DNA of 64,000 nt from Tausonia pullulans. Its lineage: Eukaryota > Basidiomycota > Tremellomycetes > Cystofilobasidiales > Mrakiaceae. Location: contig OX637623.1 of assembly GCA_951802195.1 (NCBI GenBank), positions 868,001-932,000 of the forward strand, read 5' to 3'. Below, piece by piece: positions 45,411 to 55,900 of this stretch (position 1 is the stretch's first letter; each line of letters starts with the position of its first letter). The position numbers and the translations under genes were made by a program. The notes under the pieces were generated by a model. It was not told the DNA's origin. It saw only the letters and a list, made by a program, of their open reading frames with translations, and ran no database searches.

Positions 45411-46876
45411 AAACCAACCCTCCCTCCTCAGCAAAGAGAAAGAGCGGATCCGATGAAACCCCAAGCGTCCAAGACGCGACCAATACGCCCTCTCGCGTCG
45501 ACGAACGTCCCCAAACGCCCGTCAACAAACCCACCCTCAGCCCACCTGCCCATCCGACCAGTCCTAGCAGCCCTAGCACTCCTACCAATCCTACCGACCC
45601 CAGCACTCCTACCAATCCTACCAACCGTACCAACCCTACCAACCCCCTCATCCATATCAGCCCCACGGCCCTCCTCTCTTCTCCCTCCCCCCTCCGCAGA
45701 ACCCCTGCAACTCCTTCAACTCGCCGTATCACGCGGTCGAGCTCAGCCATCAGCGACCTCAATGCCGCTCTATCCTCCACGTCCGAAGTGACGCGCCCCA
45801 CACCGTCTCGCTCCACAAGCGAGACTCTCTCTCAACAACCTCTCTTCGCCCCCGGCGCCGCGTCGCCCGCGCCGGCGACCTCCGCCGGCACTCGCACTCG
45901 CGCCGCCGCGAAATCCCAGCCGAACGCCATCGGCCGCTCTTATGCGAACGCCGTCAAACAGGCTCATCCTACAAACTCAGCTGCGAGACAACGTGACTCG
46001 TCTGGCACCCAGCCCCGGTTCACCTTCGCCTTCGGAGCCGCTCAACAATCTCCGCGTGATAATACCCCAATCGCCCCGGCCCTGGCTACCGACCGCGCGA
46101 ACTGTCTAGCCATGTCCGTCCCTCAAGATACCACTCCCATCGAGATCTCTATTGCGATTGCGAAGTGCGACGAACGGCTGTCTGGCCTAGTCCGTCCTCT
46201 CAAGGACCCTAAAGGCAGAATGCTCCTCCAAGTCGATTCTGAAGAAGATGCTCAAGACATCCTTACCCAGCTACAGTCCCTGCCGCTGAATGTGAGAGGG
46301 GTGAAACCCCAGATCCACGCGTGCTACAATACCCAAAACAAGCTTCTGCAGGAAGGCCTGCTGGAGAACTTCGAAAAAGGCAACGGAGTGGAGGAGGAGT
46401 TTCGCAAACAGGTAGAAGCCTCCGGAGACAGAGTCGTCCTGTTCCTGCCTCAATTTGACCCCCGCGCACCCATCGCGCCCACTGGCCGGGTTAGAGTCCT
46501 ACTCGACCTCTCTGGCTCCAAGACGATGCCGAGGGCAAATGCCTTCTCTCAGAAGCTATCCGGCTGGGATAACCACTACGTCATTTTCAAACCTGTCCAG
46601 ACTAGCTCTGCGACACACTCTCCATCTCGTCCAGCCTCGACATACTGCTATTACTGCCACTCAATGGAGCACGCTCGTCCAAACTGTCCCACCGCTCCAG
46701 AGTGTGGCGGATGCGGATCGCACGCTCACCCTTCGACCCGATGCCCAGGTCGCCCGAAGGCAAACCTTCCAGCGAGTGCGCAAGCACCAACCGAAGGACC
46801 CCCCAACGACCTGCCGCACCGGGACCAGACCTGGATGGATACCAGCTTGTACACAAATCCAAAAGGAGGTCACTGA
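45401..46876 (+). CDS. LINE ORF1, zinc-knuckle RNA-binding protein
   Basis: The frame is open from the codon after a stop at 45398 to 46876 but has no ATG before about 46111. The N-terminal part is Thr/Pro/Asn/Ser-rich (TNPTDPSTPTNPTNRTNP). A folded middle follows (IEISIAIAKCDERLSGLVRP, LLQVDSEEDAQDILTQLQSL), resembling LINE ORF1 RRM-like domains. Two CCHC knuckles follow: CYYCHSMEHARPNC and CGGCGSHAHPSTRC. A second frame (46702-47247) overlaps the 3' end, continues with ORF1-like sequence (DGYQLVHKSKRRSLNRPTE) and ends at the ORF2 start. A single frame change near 46750-46800 is therefore likely, either a lesion or a sequence error. The protein is predicted to bind the element RNA. Confidence 0.7.
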   Translation: MQKKTNPPSSAKRKSGSDETPSVQDATNTPSRVDERPQTPVNKPTLSPPAHPTSPSSPSTPTNPTDPSTPTNPTNRTNPTNPLIHISPTALLSSPSPLRRTPATPSTRRITRSSSAISDLNAALSSTSEVTRPTPSRSTSETLSQQPLFAPGAASPAPATSAGTRTRAAAKSQPNAIGRSYANAVKQAHPTNSAARQRDSSGTQPRFTFAFGAAQQSPRDNTPIAPALATDRANCLAMSVPQDTTPIEISIAIAKCDERLSGLVRPLKDPKGRMLLQVDSEEDAQDILTQLQSLPLNVRGVKPQIHACYNTQNKLLQEGLLENFEKGNGVEEEFRKQVEASGDRVVLFLPQFDPRAPIAPTGRVRVLLDLSGSKTMPRANAFSQKLSGWDNHYVIFKPVQTSSATHSPSRPASTYCYYCHSMEHARPNCPTAPECGGCGSHAHPSTRCPGRPKANLPASAQAPTEGPPNDLPHRDQTWMDTSLYTNPKGGH

Positions 46877-47246
46877 ACAGGCCGACGGAAGCCACGACGG
46901 AGGCGGCCACACCTCCTGCTCACGCCGACTCCTCCCACCCCCAATCAGAAGAAGCACCGCGCAATGCGGGCTCGCAACCCATTCGCACTCTGGGCGCCCT
47001 AGAGGAGGACAACGAGGGGGGTCTGGAGAGGACAGAAGACGGGATGCAGGTCGAAGACGAGCATCCACCTCCCACCCCACCTCCCCTGTCACCATCATCT
47101 CCTCCACCCTCATCCCCATCCCCGCCATCTTCGCTCCCCCTGAACCCACCCTCTACTCCTTCTCTTATCCCCTCCACGCCGTCCTCCCAGGCACCCATCG
47201 AGCGTACCCTCGTGACCTTGGCTGAAGCCGAGGACATGGAAGAATA

Positions 47247-50200
47247 ATGGTGTACAACGATGTCCAGATTGTCGCGGCGAACATCCAGAGGGTGTTCACG
47301 CGAGATCGCGCCCGCAGTCTCCTCCTCTCTCTTTATTCACGATCCAAGGCTGACATATACCTTCTCTCAGAAGTGGCATGCACGACACCAGATCAGGTGG
47401 CGACCTGGACAGCTGAGTGTGAAGATATGGGCTTCGGCTCGATCTTTACGCTCGGTTGCCAGACTGCCATCCTCTGGCGGCATGCCTCTCGATTCCTCCC
47501 TCCCAATACCCCTCCGACTAGGATCAGATCCATCTCCCGCTCCTCTCCCATCTTACGAACCAACCTGACGGATGCCGTGTTCGTCATCGCCGGTGAAGCC
47601 GTCAGGGTGGCTGCAGTCTACGTCCCCTGCCGAGACAGCCAAACGAACGGCCGTTCGACAAAGGAGTTCCTCTCTACTCTATCTCGCAAGATACCTGCCC
47701 ACTCCGACATTCCTCTCCTCCTGGGCGGGGACTGGAACTGTGTGGAGGACAGCTACCTCGACGGGATGAGCCAATTTACCCAGAACGCGGGAAAGGAGGA
47801 AATGTGCCGGCTGGCCCGGGACTTTGCCCTCTCTGACCCATACCGATCCCTATACCCGCTTCAGCGCGAGTTCACTAACTATACTGGCATCACGCGAACA
47901 GATCGCCGCATCGATCGCTTCTACCTGTCCCCTCTACTCGCTAGCCGAGCCGTACGACAGCGCTTCCTGCCACGACCGTCTGGCCACCTCTACTCTAGCC
48001 ACAAGCCGATCGAACTCAGCCTCACCTTCCCAGGTGCACTGGAGCACGGTCCAGGATCGTATAAGATTGGCACACACCTGCTGAAGATCACAGGCTTCGT
48101 TGAGTTTTTCCTCTACCATATCCCCAAGTGGCACCAAGATGCGCTCACAGAGATCAGAGACCCCTTCGAGGCTTGGGACCAGACCAAGCTTCAGATAGCG
48201 GATCACGCGTCAGACATCTCAAGACACCTCGCCCGAATGTGCAGAGTGACAGGCGGGGACCCACACAGGTCGATCCTCCAAGGCCACGCTCTCCGAGCCC
48301 ATCTCGAACCAGCCAACACAAGCGAGTATGCCGTCAAGCAGCGACTCAAGATCGTCCGCCAGGCCGACACCATCGCAGCCCTTCGACCACTCGACAACCC
48401 AGCAGCCGCAGCCGCCACACACAACGAGAGCATTCTAGCTACAGCACACGCCTTCTACACGACTCTCTATGAGACCAAGACGACGCCAGCTGCCGAGCAC
48501 GCCAACGTCCTCCGACATGTCACCAAAACACTCGACGGCTCCCAAAGCCAGCCCCTCGAGTCTCCTTTCGAACTGGACGAGCTCAGGCGGGCCACGTTCC
48601 GATCGAACCGTAACAAGACACCAGGAAGCGACGGGATCCCCGTCGAGTTCTACCAGGCCACATGGGCTGCCGTCGGCCCGATCCTCCTCAGTCTGCTGAA
48701 CCTCGTCCCGGAGACAGGCCTCCGATCCGCCTCACAGCGCGAGGCCCATATCCATCTGATCTTCAAGAAGAAGGGAGATCGCGACCAGATTGCCAACTAT
48801 CGCCCGATCTCGCTCATCAACGTTGACGCTCGCATCTTCTCCCTTGCCATCAACAGCCGCCTGCTCACCGTCGTGGACACCCTCATCGACGGGGACCAGA
48901 CAGGCTTCCTCCCTGGCCGCGACTCGGGTCGCAACATCTCCTCTCTCCAGCTCGCCATAGACGACGAAGATATCTTGCCTGGCGTCCTCGCCCAGGTCGA
49001 CTTTGAGAAGGCATACGACAGAGTATCGCACGACTTTGTTGGCCCCTGCCTCAGCCACATGGGGTTCGGTCCGCGCGCCGCCGCGTGGATCACCTCAACG
49101 ATGACCTCTCAGACAGCTCGGCTCATGATCAACGGATGGATGGGTCAAGCCATCCATATCCGGTCCGGTGTCCGGCAGGGCGATCCCGCGGCACCGACGA
49201 TCTTCGCCCTCCTTCTGGAACCGCTGGCATGTATGCTCCGCCATCGCCTCCCACCAGCCAATCCGTCTCCTCTACATGAGCGGAAGGTCCTTCTCTTTGC
49301 AGACGATCTCAGTATCCGGTGTCGGACTTGGTCGGAGGTCGACGAGGCGACGGTCTGCCTCCGAGAGTACGAGAAAGCCGCAGCAAGCAAGCTGAACTAC
49401 CAGAAATCACTCCTGTATCCTCTAGGGTCATGCCGGACGGATGCGCCTACGATGTACCACGATTGGCGCGTCCAAACGCTGTCATTCGACTTCCTCGGCG
49501 TTCCATGCGGTCGCACGGTCAACGGGCCTGCTTGCTGGCGAGATGTCATCGGCAAACTGAAGGCTCGACTCGCGCGTATCCCGCTGCACGACCTCCCTCT
49601 CCTTGCGCGATGCAACGTCATCAACCAGTACATCTACTCGAAGATCATATACCTGGACCGCTTCCTGCCGTGCCCAGACGATATCCTGGCAGACCTCGAG
49701 GCAACGGCCTACAAGTCCCTCTACCGATCGAAACACCATGACGTCAGCAGGGAGCGTCTGGAAACCCCTCGAGACCTCGGCGGCTTCGGCTTCACGCCAC
49801 TCCGATTCCGGCTCATCAAAGCGCGCGCCCAGTGGGCTGGCGATGTGCTCTTCCGACCGGAGCTTCCCGCATCGATCCGCATTCGCAAGCGGATCATCCA
49901 TACCATGAGCCTCGACCCAGGGGCTTATAGAATGATGACTCGCACCATCTTCAGGGATGGAGAGTTCATCAGTGGACCTCGGGTCGCCAATTTCAGCTGG
50001 TTAGGCGTATTTCTTTCCCCAGTGGAAGGTCAATGGTTCTTCCCAGCCGTCTGGTGGAATGCCATCACAAAGCTTCAAGGAGCTCTCCCTGCACGATGGC
50101 AGGCTTACCTCCGGGCATGGTTCGAAGAGATCAGCTTTGACATGAGCTACTGGAATCAAAACCGCTGGAGGAACACTGTCCACTGGATGTCTATGTTTGG

Positions 50201-50921
50201 TACAGATAGCCAGTTGCGGCTGGGTCTCCACCCTATCCACACAAACCTTGGCCGGCTGAACGTTCCTCGTGCGCCCCACGGCGCACACAGTCGTACTCTA
50301 GCCAACCGCGGCCTCATCATCCCAAAGGGCTGGCAGGACCACTTCCCGGCGCTTACCAAGATCGATTGGAAGCGTCAGTGGTGCCTGCTGAAGGCCGTGT
50401 CCCGAGCGTCGCCCGAAGACGTCGACTTGGCCCACCGCTTCTCGCTGTACAGTCTCCACCCAGGAAAGCATACTGCTGCGACATTCCTCGCCGACGGAAC
50501 CGCTACGCCGCACAACAGGACCAAGCGATGTGCGCTGTGCCTGACGGCCCCCGTCGAGTCCTTCTTCCACCTCTTCGACGAGCCGTGTCCCGTCGTGCGC
50601 GCTATCTGGTCGGCTGCGGCAGCGCGTGCCTCTCCTTCACTCCCCTCCCATCCTCCCTCCCTTCAGACGCTTGTCTGCCCGACACCGTCGCCGCCGAGGG
50701 CGGCCTTCCTCTTCCACTGCATCTTTGTAGCCCGGACATGGCGATTCGTCCGGAGGCGGAGATACAGCAAGATCGCAGTCCTCGACCCTGTCACGGACGA
50801 GGAAATCCGCAAGATCGCGTCTACGATCCAGCAGAAACACTGGCAGTCGAGTACGAGGTGGATGGCTCGCAGTGGCCAGATGGATGGGACTGCGGTAGAC
50901 GCTGTCATGGACCCTGGGTGA
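47247..50921 (+). CDS. LINE ORF2, endonuclease and reverse transcriptase
   Basis: This is an open frame of 1224 residues. The apurinic-type endonuclease occupies roughly residues 1-260, with GGDWNCVEDS (about 160), DRRIDRFYLSP (about 218) and SSHKPIELS (about 251). The reverse transcriptase spans about 440-760 with NKTPGSDGIPVEFYQ, IFKKKGDRDQIANYRPISLI, AQVDFEKAYDRVSHDF, SGVRQGDPAAPTIFALLLEP and the catalytic box LFADDLSI (Phe in place of the common Tyr). A zinc knuckle CALC...H...C lies near residue 1100 (spacing C-X2-C-X9-H-X5-C). The start ATG overlaps the upstream stop as TAATG, an arrangement known in some LINEs that reinitiate translation. The protein looks intact. Confidence 0.93.
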   Translation: MVYNDVQIVAANIQRVFTRDRARSLLLSLYSRSKADIYLLSEVACTTPDQVATWTAECEDMGFGSIFTLGCQTAILWRHASRFLPPNTPPTRIRSISRSSPILRTNLTDAVFVIAGEAVRVAAVYVPCRDSQTNGRSTKEFLSTLSRKIPAHSDIPLLLGGDWNCVEDSYLDGMSQFTQNAGKEEMCRLARDFALSDPYRSLYPLQREFTNYTGITRTDRRIDRFYLSPLLASRAVRQRFLPRPSGHLYSSHKPIELSLTFPGALEHGPGSYKIGTHLLKITGFVEFFLYHIPKWHQDALTEIRDPFEAWDQTKLQIADHASDISRHLARMCRVTGGDPHRSILQGHALRAHLEPANTSEYAVKQRLKIVRQADTIAALRPLDNPAAAAATHNESILATAHAFYTTLYETKTTPAAEHANVLRHVTKTLDGSQSQPLESPFELDELRRATFRSNRNKTPGSDGIPVEFYQATWAAVGPILLSLLNLVPETGLRSASQREAHIHLIFKKKGDRDQIANYRPISLINVDARIFSLAINSRLLTVVDTLIDGDQTGFLPGRDSGRNISSLQLAIDDEDILPGVLAQVDFEKAYDRVSHDFVGPCLSHMGFGPRAAAWITSTMTSQTARLMINGWMGQAIHIRSGVRQGDPAAPTIFALLLEPLACMLRHRLPPANPSPLHERKVLLFADDLSIRCRTWSEVDEATVCLREYEKAAASKLNYQKSLLYPLGSCRTDAPTMYHDWRVQTLSFDFLGVPCGRTVNGPACWRDVIGKLKARLARIPLHDLPLLARCNVINQYIYSKIIYLDRFLPCPDDILADLEATAYKSLYRSKHHDVSRERLETPRDLGGFGFTPLRFRLIKARAQWAGDVLFRPELPASIRIRKRIIHTMSLDPGAYRMMTRTIFRDGEFISGPRVANFSWLGVFLSPVEGQWFFPAVWWNAITKLQGALPARWQAYLRAWFEEISFDMSYWNQNRWRNTVHWMSMFGTDSQLRLGLHPIHTNLGRLNVPRAPHGAHSRTLANRGLIIPKGWQDHFPALTKIDWKRQWCLLKAVSRASPEDVDLAHRFSLYSLHPGKHTAATFLADGTATPHNRTKRCALCLTAPVESFFHLFDEPCPVVRAIWSAAAARASPSLPSHPPSLQTLVCPTPSPPRAAFLFHCIFVARTWRFVRRRRYSKIAVLDPVTDEEIRKIASTIQQKHWQSSTRWMARSGQMDGTAVDAVMDPG

Positions 50922-51154
50922 CAAGCAGGTCAGGGGTGGTGAAATATGGCTGGTCCATAGCCACTGCTTGATATAGCTGGACATTTTGATATCTTACCTT
51001 TTCTACTGGGCCTTGGTCCATAACCCATCTTTTGCTTTCCTTCTACCCCTACTTTCATTCTCGCTTTCCCTCTATATAGCTACGAATCACCATCTCTCAT
51101 AGGGTTACTTCGTCCTCTACGTATAACTCATGACTTAAATACAAAAAAAAATCA

Positions 51155-51385
51155 ACCACGTCGAACCACCATCCCGGTGGTTCGACCAACCCCCCCTCTC
51201 ACGGCGCACATCACGCCGTCCGGCCAACCATCTCCAGTGGTTCGGCCAACCCTCTTCCCACGGCGCCTCGCCCGACGTTCCCGCGCTTGGTCATGTCCGC
51301 TCTCCCTCTATCTAGCTACAACTCGCTATCTCTCATAGGGTTACCTCGTTCTCTACGTATAACTCATGACTTAGATACAACAAAA
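51155..51385. repeat. Right-hand repeat block sharing the LINE tail
   Basis: This contains one diverged copy of the 95-bp unit (about 51165-51255) followed by the same 120-base tail block as at 45291-45410. It ends GACTTAGATACAACAAAAGG. Its tail differs from the left copy by a handful of substitutions. It lies immediately after the A-rich end of the LINE. Confidence 0.85.
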
Positions 51386-52932
51386 GGGAAACACCCCAAA
51401 AGGATCTCAGTTAACCTATCGGACCGTCGGCATGTGAGTTGGGTCTTCTCTTCTTTTCCCCCTTCATCTTCATCATTGACTACGGCCGTTAGACTTTTGA
51501 TTTATGAGTGAATCGAAGGATAAACAAAATAATATATATATTTGTCCCTTCCTCCTCCCTGTTTGCTGTGCTCTTCCACCTCCTCCCTCCGTTCCCTCCC
51601 TCAGCTCTTTACATCATGGCACTATTCCCTCTCATCTTCCTTTCTACCGTCTGTCTGTTCACCCTCTCCTCCGTCTCTGAGGCGAACCTCTCCCTTCCCC
51701 CCTCTAGCCGTTCCCCGTTTTTACGCTCAATCTCTCCCTCTTCCGCTTCCTCCCATCGTCTGTGATCACCGCATCTTTAGATTGAGGGTGATGCCACGGT
51801 TGCAATGCAAGAAGGGTGGGTTTATGGCAACCCTCGTGGCACATTATCGCGCATTCCACCACCTTACTGCCTCAATGCGTCGCGTTGATTTCTCACTGAT
51901 GGTCTCTTTATCTGGCGTTCTACACGGAACAAACGTTAGCAGAACTTCACCAATGTGCTTATTGGTGGCGATAACTTGTTGACAATTAGGAGCTCACGTC
52001 TCGAGTCGCGATAGCAGATTCTGATAATTCGACTGGCGATGGCCGAAGACCGCCGGTCGAGTCCAGAGAATTTCTGAGATTCAGAGCAACACAGTGATTA
52101 CGATAACCCTTGTCATCAATGAATACTCCTCCGCTCTGGAAGCCTCGGCACTTACGCTTGCTTGCTCTTTGAGCGCGCGAAGCGAGTTGGGCCGGGCTCT
52201 TCCCTCTGGGCGGAGCCAACTCGCTCAACACTTCTATCGACAACCCTCAGCACCTACAACCCCCCTGTTACGCTTACTAGTGCCACACTCGTATCATAGA
52301 GAGTCAGAGACGTCGTCTTCTACAAGCGTCGCGACGCTCGACTGACCATCCCCGCCACCCTCCTCTCGATAGTACCGACCATCGATCGCTTCAACACGAG
52401 TGACGCCATCGTTGGGCTCTCGAAGACAGCTCCTTAGACGTGTGCACGTCGATTGAATCTATCATTGTGGACGCGACACCACCCAAATATGGCGAGTCAC
52501 TGGACACACACTCAAGGAGACCCGACACAATGGGAAGCAGAGAGAAGAGAGAACATAAAAGAAGGAACCAGTGCGTACGTGCAAAAGGGCGCAAAGTGGA
52601 GGAGTAGAAAGCGGCGAAAGTCCGCAAAAGGGGGTGAGATCGTCCATTTATGTGTAAACGAGTGATGACGGATCACGACGAGAAAGGGAGATGAATGAGA
52701 CGACGGAGTGGAGCAGAGGCGGAATGAAAGCAGTAGTGTTCGTGTGAAGGTGATGAAAGGAATGCGGAGTGTGATGAAAGGCAAAGAGTCCATGAGACGA
52801 AGGAGAGCGAAGGGGTTGAGGAGGTAGACGACAGAGAGGGATCGATTAGAGGGCCTGCAGGGCAAGGGCTAGCTTGGGAATAGAAGGAGGTAATAGAGAG
52901 GCAAGTGAAGAGAGAGATAACGAGGAAATGAT
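51386..52932. other. Intergenic region with one short secretory open frame
   Basis: Except for the small open frame at 51616 no coding signal is seen. The right end (about 52640-52930) is AG-rich and should be the 3' flank of the minus-strand oxidoreductase. The base composition is less GC-rich than the rest of the window. Confidence 0.4.
51616..51765 (+). CDS. Possible small secreted peptide or first exon
   Basis: An ATG after a long CT-rich leader opens 49 codons. The first 23 residues (MALFPLIFLSTVCLFTLSSV, then SEA) form a good signal peptide with a plausible cleavage after SEA. The rest is Ser/Pro-rich with no cysteines. No family is recognised and there is no conserved continuation, so it may be a chance frame or the remnant of a gene disrupted near the mobile elements. 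Confidence 0.25.
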   Translation: MALFPLIFLSTVCLFTLSSVSEANLSLPPSSRSPFLRSISPSSASSHRL

Positions 52933-55900
52933 CTACTGCCGAACAGGCGTGTATCCACCACCACCGGCCCGCGGGGGCGGCGTCACGGACGGGCTGATGT
53001 CGGCGTAAGGAGTCGCAGCCATGCTGCCGTCATACGTCGACGCGGCGTGCACCATGGGCTCAGCGCCGGCCATGTCGACGGTGTTGAACGACTCGCGGTT
53101 CCAATTCGGATTAGAGAACTGGGCGTTCGGCCTGGGGTAGCTTCCAACGGCGGCTTCGGAGCCGACGGACGGAAGAGCTGCCATCTGGTGAGCAGGGCCT
53201 AGGGTTGAGCAGCGCGATTGATTAGGTAGGGAGAGGAGTGAGGGGGGAGGGGGTCAGTAATTGAGGGCGAGAAAAAGGATAGAGAGACACTGACTGTCGG
53301 TCCAAGCTCCGTCGTCGACTGTTCCGGGGGCTTCGTACCACCCGTTCTTCTCAACCTCGCTGGCGGCCTGGGCGGCCTTCTTGCGCCTCCAGAAGATAAT
53401 GCCCGCGATGAGAGCGATAGCTGCCACTGCAACGGCTCCACCGATGATGCCACCCATGGCGCCCGAGGAGAGGTTACTCGAGCCGCTGGCGAGATTGTTG
53501 GTGACTTCTGCGTTGGCACCTCCAGCCGAAGCGCTAGGTTTGCTGCTGCTGCTTTTGATCGTCGCAGAGCCCCCAGTGGCGGCGGAGGTAGTCTTGGGCT
53601 CCTCAACGACAGCCTGATACTGGAGCTTGATGAGGTCAGCAGCCTTCTCGGCGATGCCATACGCAGGGGCCATGAGGTGGGCCGACAGCTGGAGGGGAAT
53701 GATGGACGCATCGACGACGCGGACGTTCTTGGTGCCGTAGACGCGGAGATTGGTGTCAACGACTCCTCCGCTATCACGCGGAAGCATCGAGGCTGTGCCG
53801 CAGATGTGGTACTCGGTGACGGCCTCCCGGGTGAACCACTCGATGAGGTCGTTGTCATTCTTGCCCCGGGTGTAGTCCCACTCGCGGATCATGAAACTGT
53901 TCATGGGATCGACGGCGGCGAGCTTGCGAGCCCAGTCGTGTCCAGCCTTGGAGATGTCGACTGGAGAGAGGAAGGGTGACTGTCAATCTCGCCTCCATTA
54001 TAATTAAAGACGAAGGAAGAAGTGCGCGTACTGTCGTACTGGTGGGCGTAGTACCGAGGGTCGATGTCAGGGGCGACAAAGGCGTCCTTGGATTTGACGA
54101 GGACCGTACCGCGGGTATACGGGCGCTGGTGAGCCACCTGGAGACCTACATTGCTGAAGGGTGCCACACCCGTGAGATCAGTGACGGAGCCACAGATGCA
54201 AATGAACGAAACAGAAGCAAGTCTCACTTTTCACCTCCGAGCATGGTGAGGAGGATCTCGAGCTGACCCGTCTTCTCGTCGAGCATCTCGTTTTGGAGAG
54301 CATACATGGCAGTGAGACCTTTCATTTGGGCGTTGCTGAGGGACATCTTGTTAGCGAGGTCGTCGACGTTGGCCTCGAGGTTCTCTGTCGCGTTTCGCTT
54401 GAAGTCACGCCACGTCGGCATGATGTCTGAAAGTGAGATGTAGCCAATGGCCTCGTTGACATAGGAGAGCTGATCTGGAAGAAGGAAAGAAGAGGCATGT
54501 CAGCCTCGACTCTTACGGGCACCGCTTGCAGGAAGGAAGGGGTATCCACTGTTCATCACATCACCGCTCTTGTAACGGGCGAGCTCTGCGGCTTGGAGGG
54601 TGGAGTCGCGGAGGCCGTTCCAGACGGTTTCGCCCGAGGGAGTCGACCAGTACATCGTGTTGGAGGTATGATCTTGCATGTTATATCTGGAGGAGGGCGA
54701 GAGAGCATATTCTGAGCGCCCTGACTATGGCTGCGACGGCATACCCACACTCACCCGACAGGCAGGTCAACAACAACATCTATGCCGAGCTTCTGGAGGA
54801 GCGAGGCAGGTCCAACACCAGAGAGCTGGAGGATCTGAGGGGATCCAATGGTACCTCCGCTGCAAGATCGAGAATGCGTCATTGTTCAGCAGCAGACCAT
54901 AGGCGAAAGGAAAGACATGCTGTGACACCCACGAGAGAATAACTTCCTTGAACGAATAAACCTCGTACGTCTGTCCCGTAGAAGAAGCCTTGAACCTGAC
55001 ACCGGCCGCAACGGCAGCTGTAGGGAGAGAGCGCACGCCCCTGGGTTGTCAGCCATCGCGCCATTCGGAGTCGAGAGGCACCACCACGTCTGCTGGCACT
55101 CCAGCACTCACTGTCAGCACCGCGAGTCGTGTTCCAGATGATCTCGGTGACCTGATATCCAGTGAGGATTGTAAGGTTGGGTCGCTCAACGTGGGGGTCG
55201 ATGTAGCCCGCCTTCGAGTCGGATCGGGTCTGGTTGGAGGGGTTCAAGGTCGAAGGGGTAATGCTGAGAGCGAGAGGTTGACGTCAGGCTCCACACGGAT
55301 AAACATGAAGTGACGGGGAGACTCACGTGACGCCGTGGTTATCACCTAACGGGAACAAAAGACGAAATGATCAGCGATCCATCGCTCTCGCGCAGCGATT
55401 GGGCATGATGGGATAACGACCAGCTCACCCCCAGCTCCGTCAAGCGCCTGGAGACCCATGGCCTTCCATGAAGGTACCCATTTGTCTACACCCGGGTACC
55501 AGTAGCCTGAGAAGCTGATCTGAATGGGGCCAACTAGGCCGTGGACGGACGGGTCGAGGACGACGCCCGAGGAGGCGACCTGCTCGTCCGTCGGGAGTGT
55601 GAAGTTCTCGGCTTTGTTGATGTACTTCTGCATCTCCGACCAGCCCCAGTCCTGTTCGCCTCCAGGGTTGAGCGTGTTCCAGGCGTCGTATTCCTAGAGA
55701 CGGGAATCGGTCAGCTAGGAGTTCCGCGGTGCCGACGGGGCCGAGTTGAAGGGAGGGATCGCCACCCAACGTACATGACTCGATCCGCGGCACCAGAACA
55801 TTCTGTAGGGCGACCGACAGTCAAAACGGAAAGGGAAGAGAGGGAGGGAGGGCGAGGAAGAGAGGAAGTGTAGCAGCAACGAGGAAGATTGCGAGGGGCC

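Larger units (their letters stand above)
45401..51150 (+). mobile_element. LINE (non-LTR) retrotransposon, Tad1/L1-like
   Basis: This is an element of about 5.7 kb with a zinc-knuckle ORF1, an endonuclease/reverse-transcriptase ORF2, a 3' UTR of about 230 bases and an A-rich end (about 51140-51150). It begins directly after the A-rich tail of a related repeat. The first in-frame codons of ORF1 have no ATG, so the 5' end may be slightly truncated. ORF2 is uninterrupted for 1224 codons, so insertion is probably recent. The base composition is less GC-rich and the codon context differs from neighbouring genes. Clade placement is by general architecture (apurinic-type endonuclease, RT, C-terminal zinc knuckle) and is uncertain. 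Confidence 0.9.

Noticed and set aside
44995-51385. Flanking repeats as long terminal repeats of an LTR element
   Set aside because: The coding region has an apurinic-type endonuclease, a LINE-type reverse transcriptase and A-rich tails, with no protease or integrase. The flanking blocks match the LINE 3' tail instead.
51390-51440. tRNA-like look of the sequence after the right repeat block (CCGTCGGCATGTGAG)
   Set aside because: No acceptor stem, no B box and no consistent cloverleaf could be drawn.
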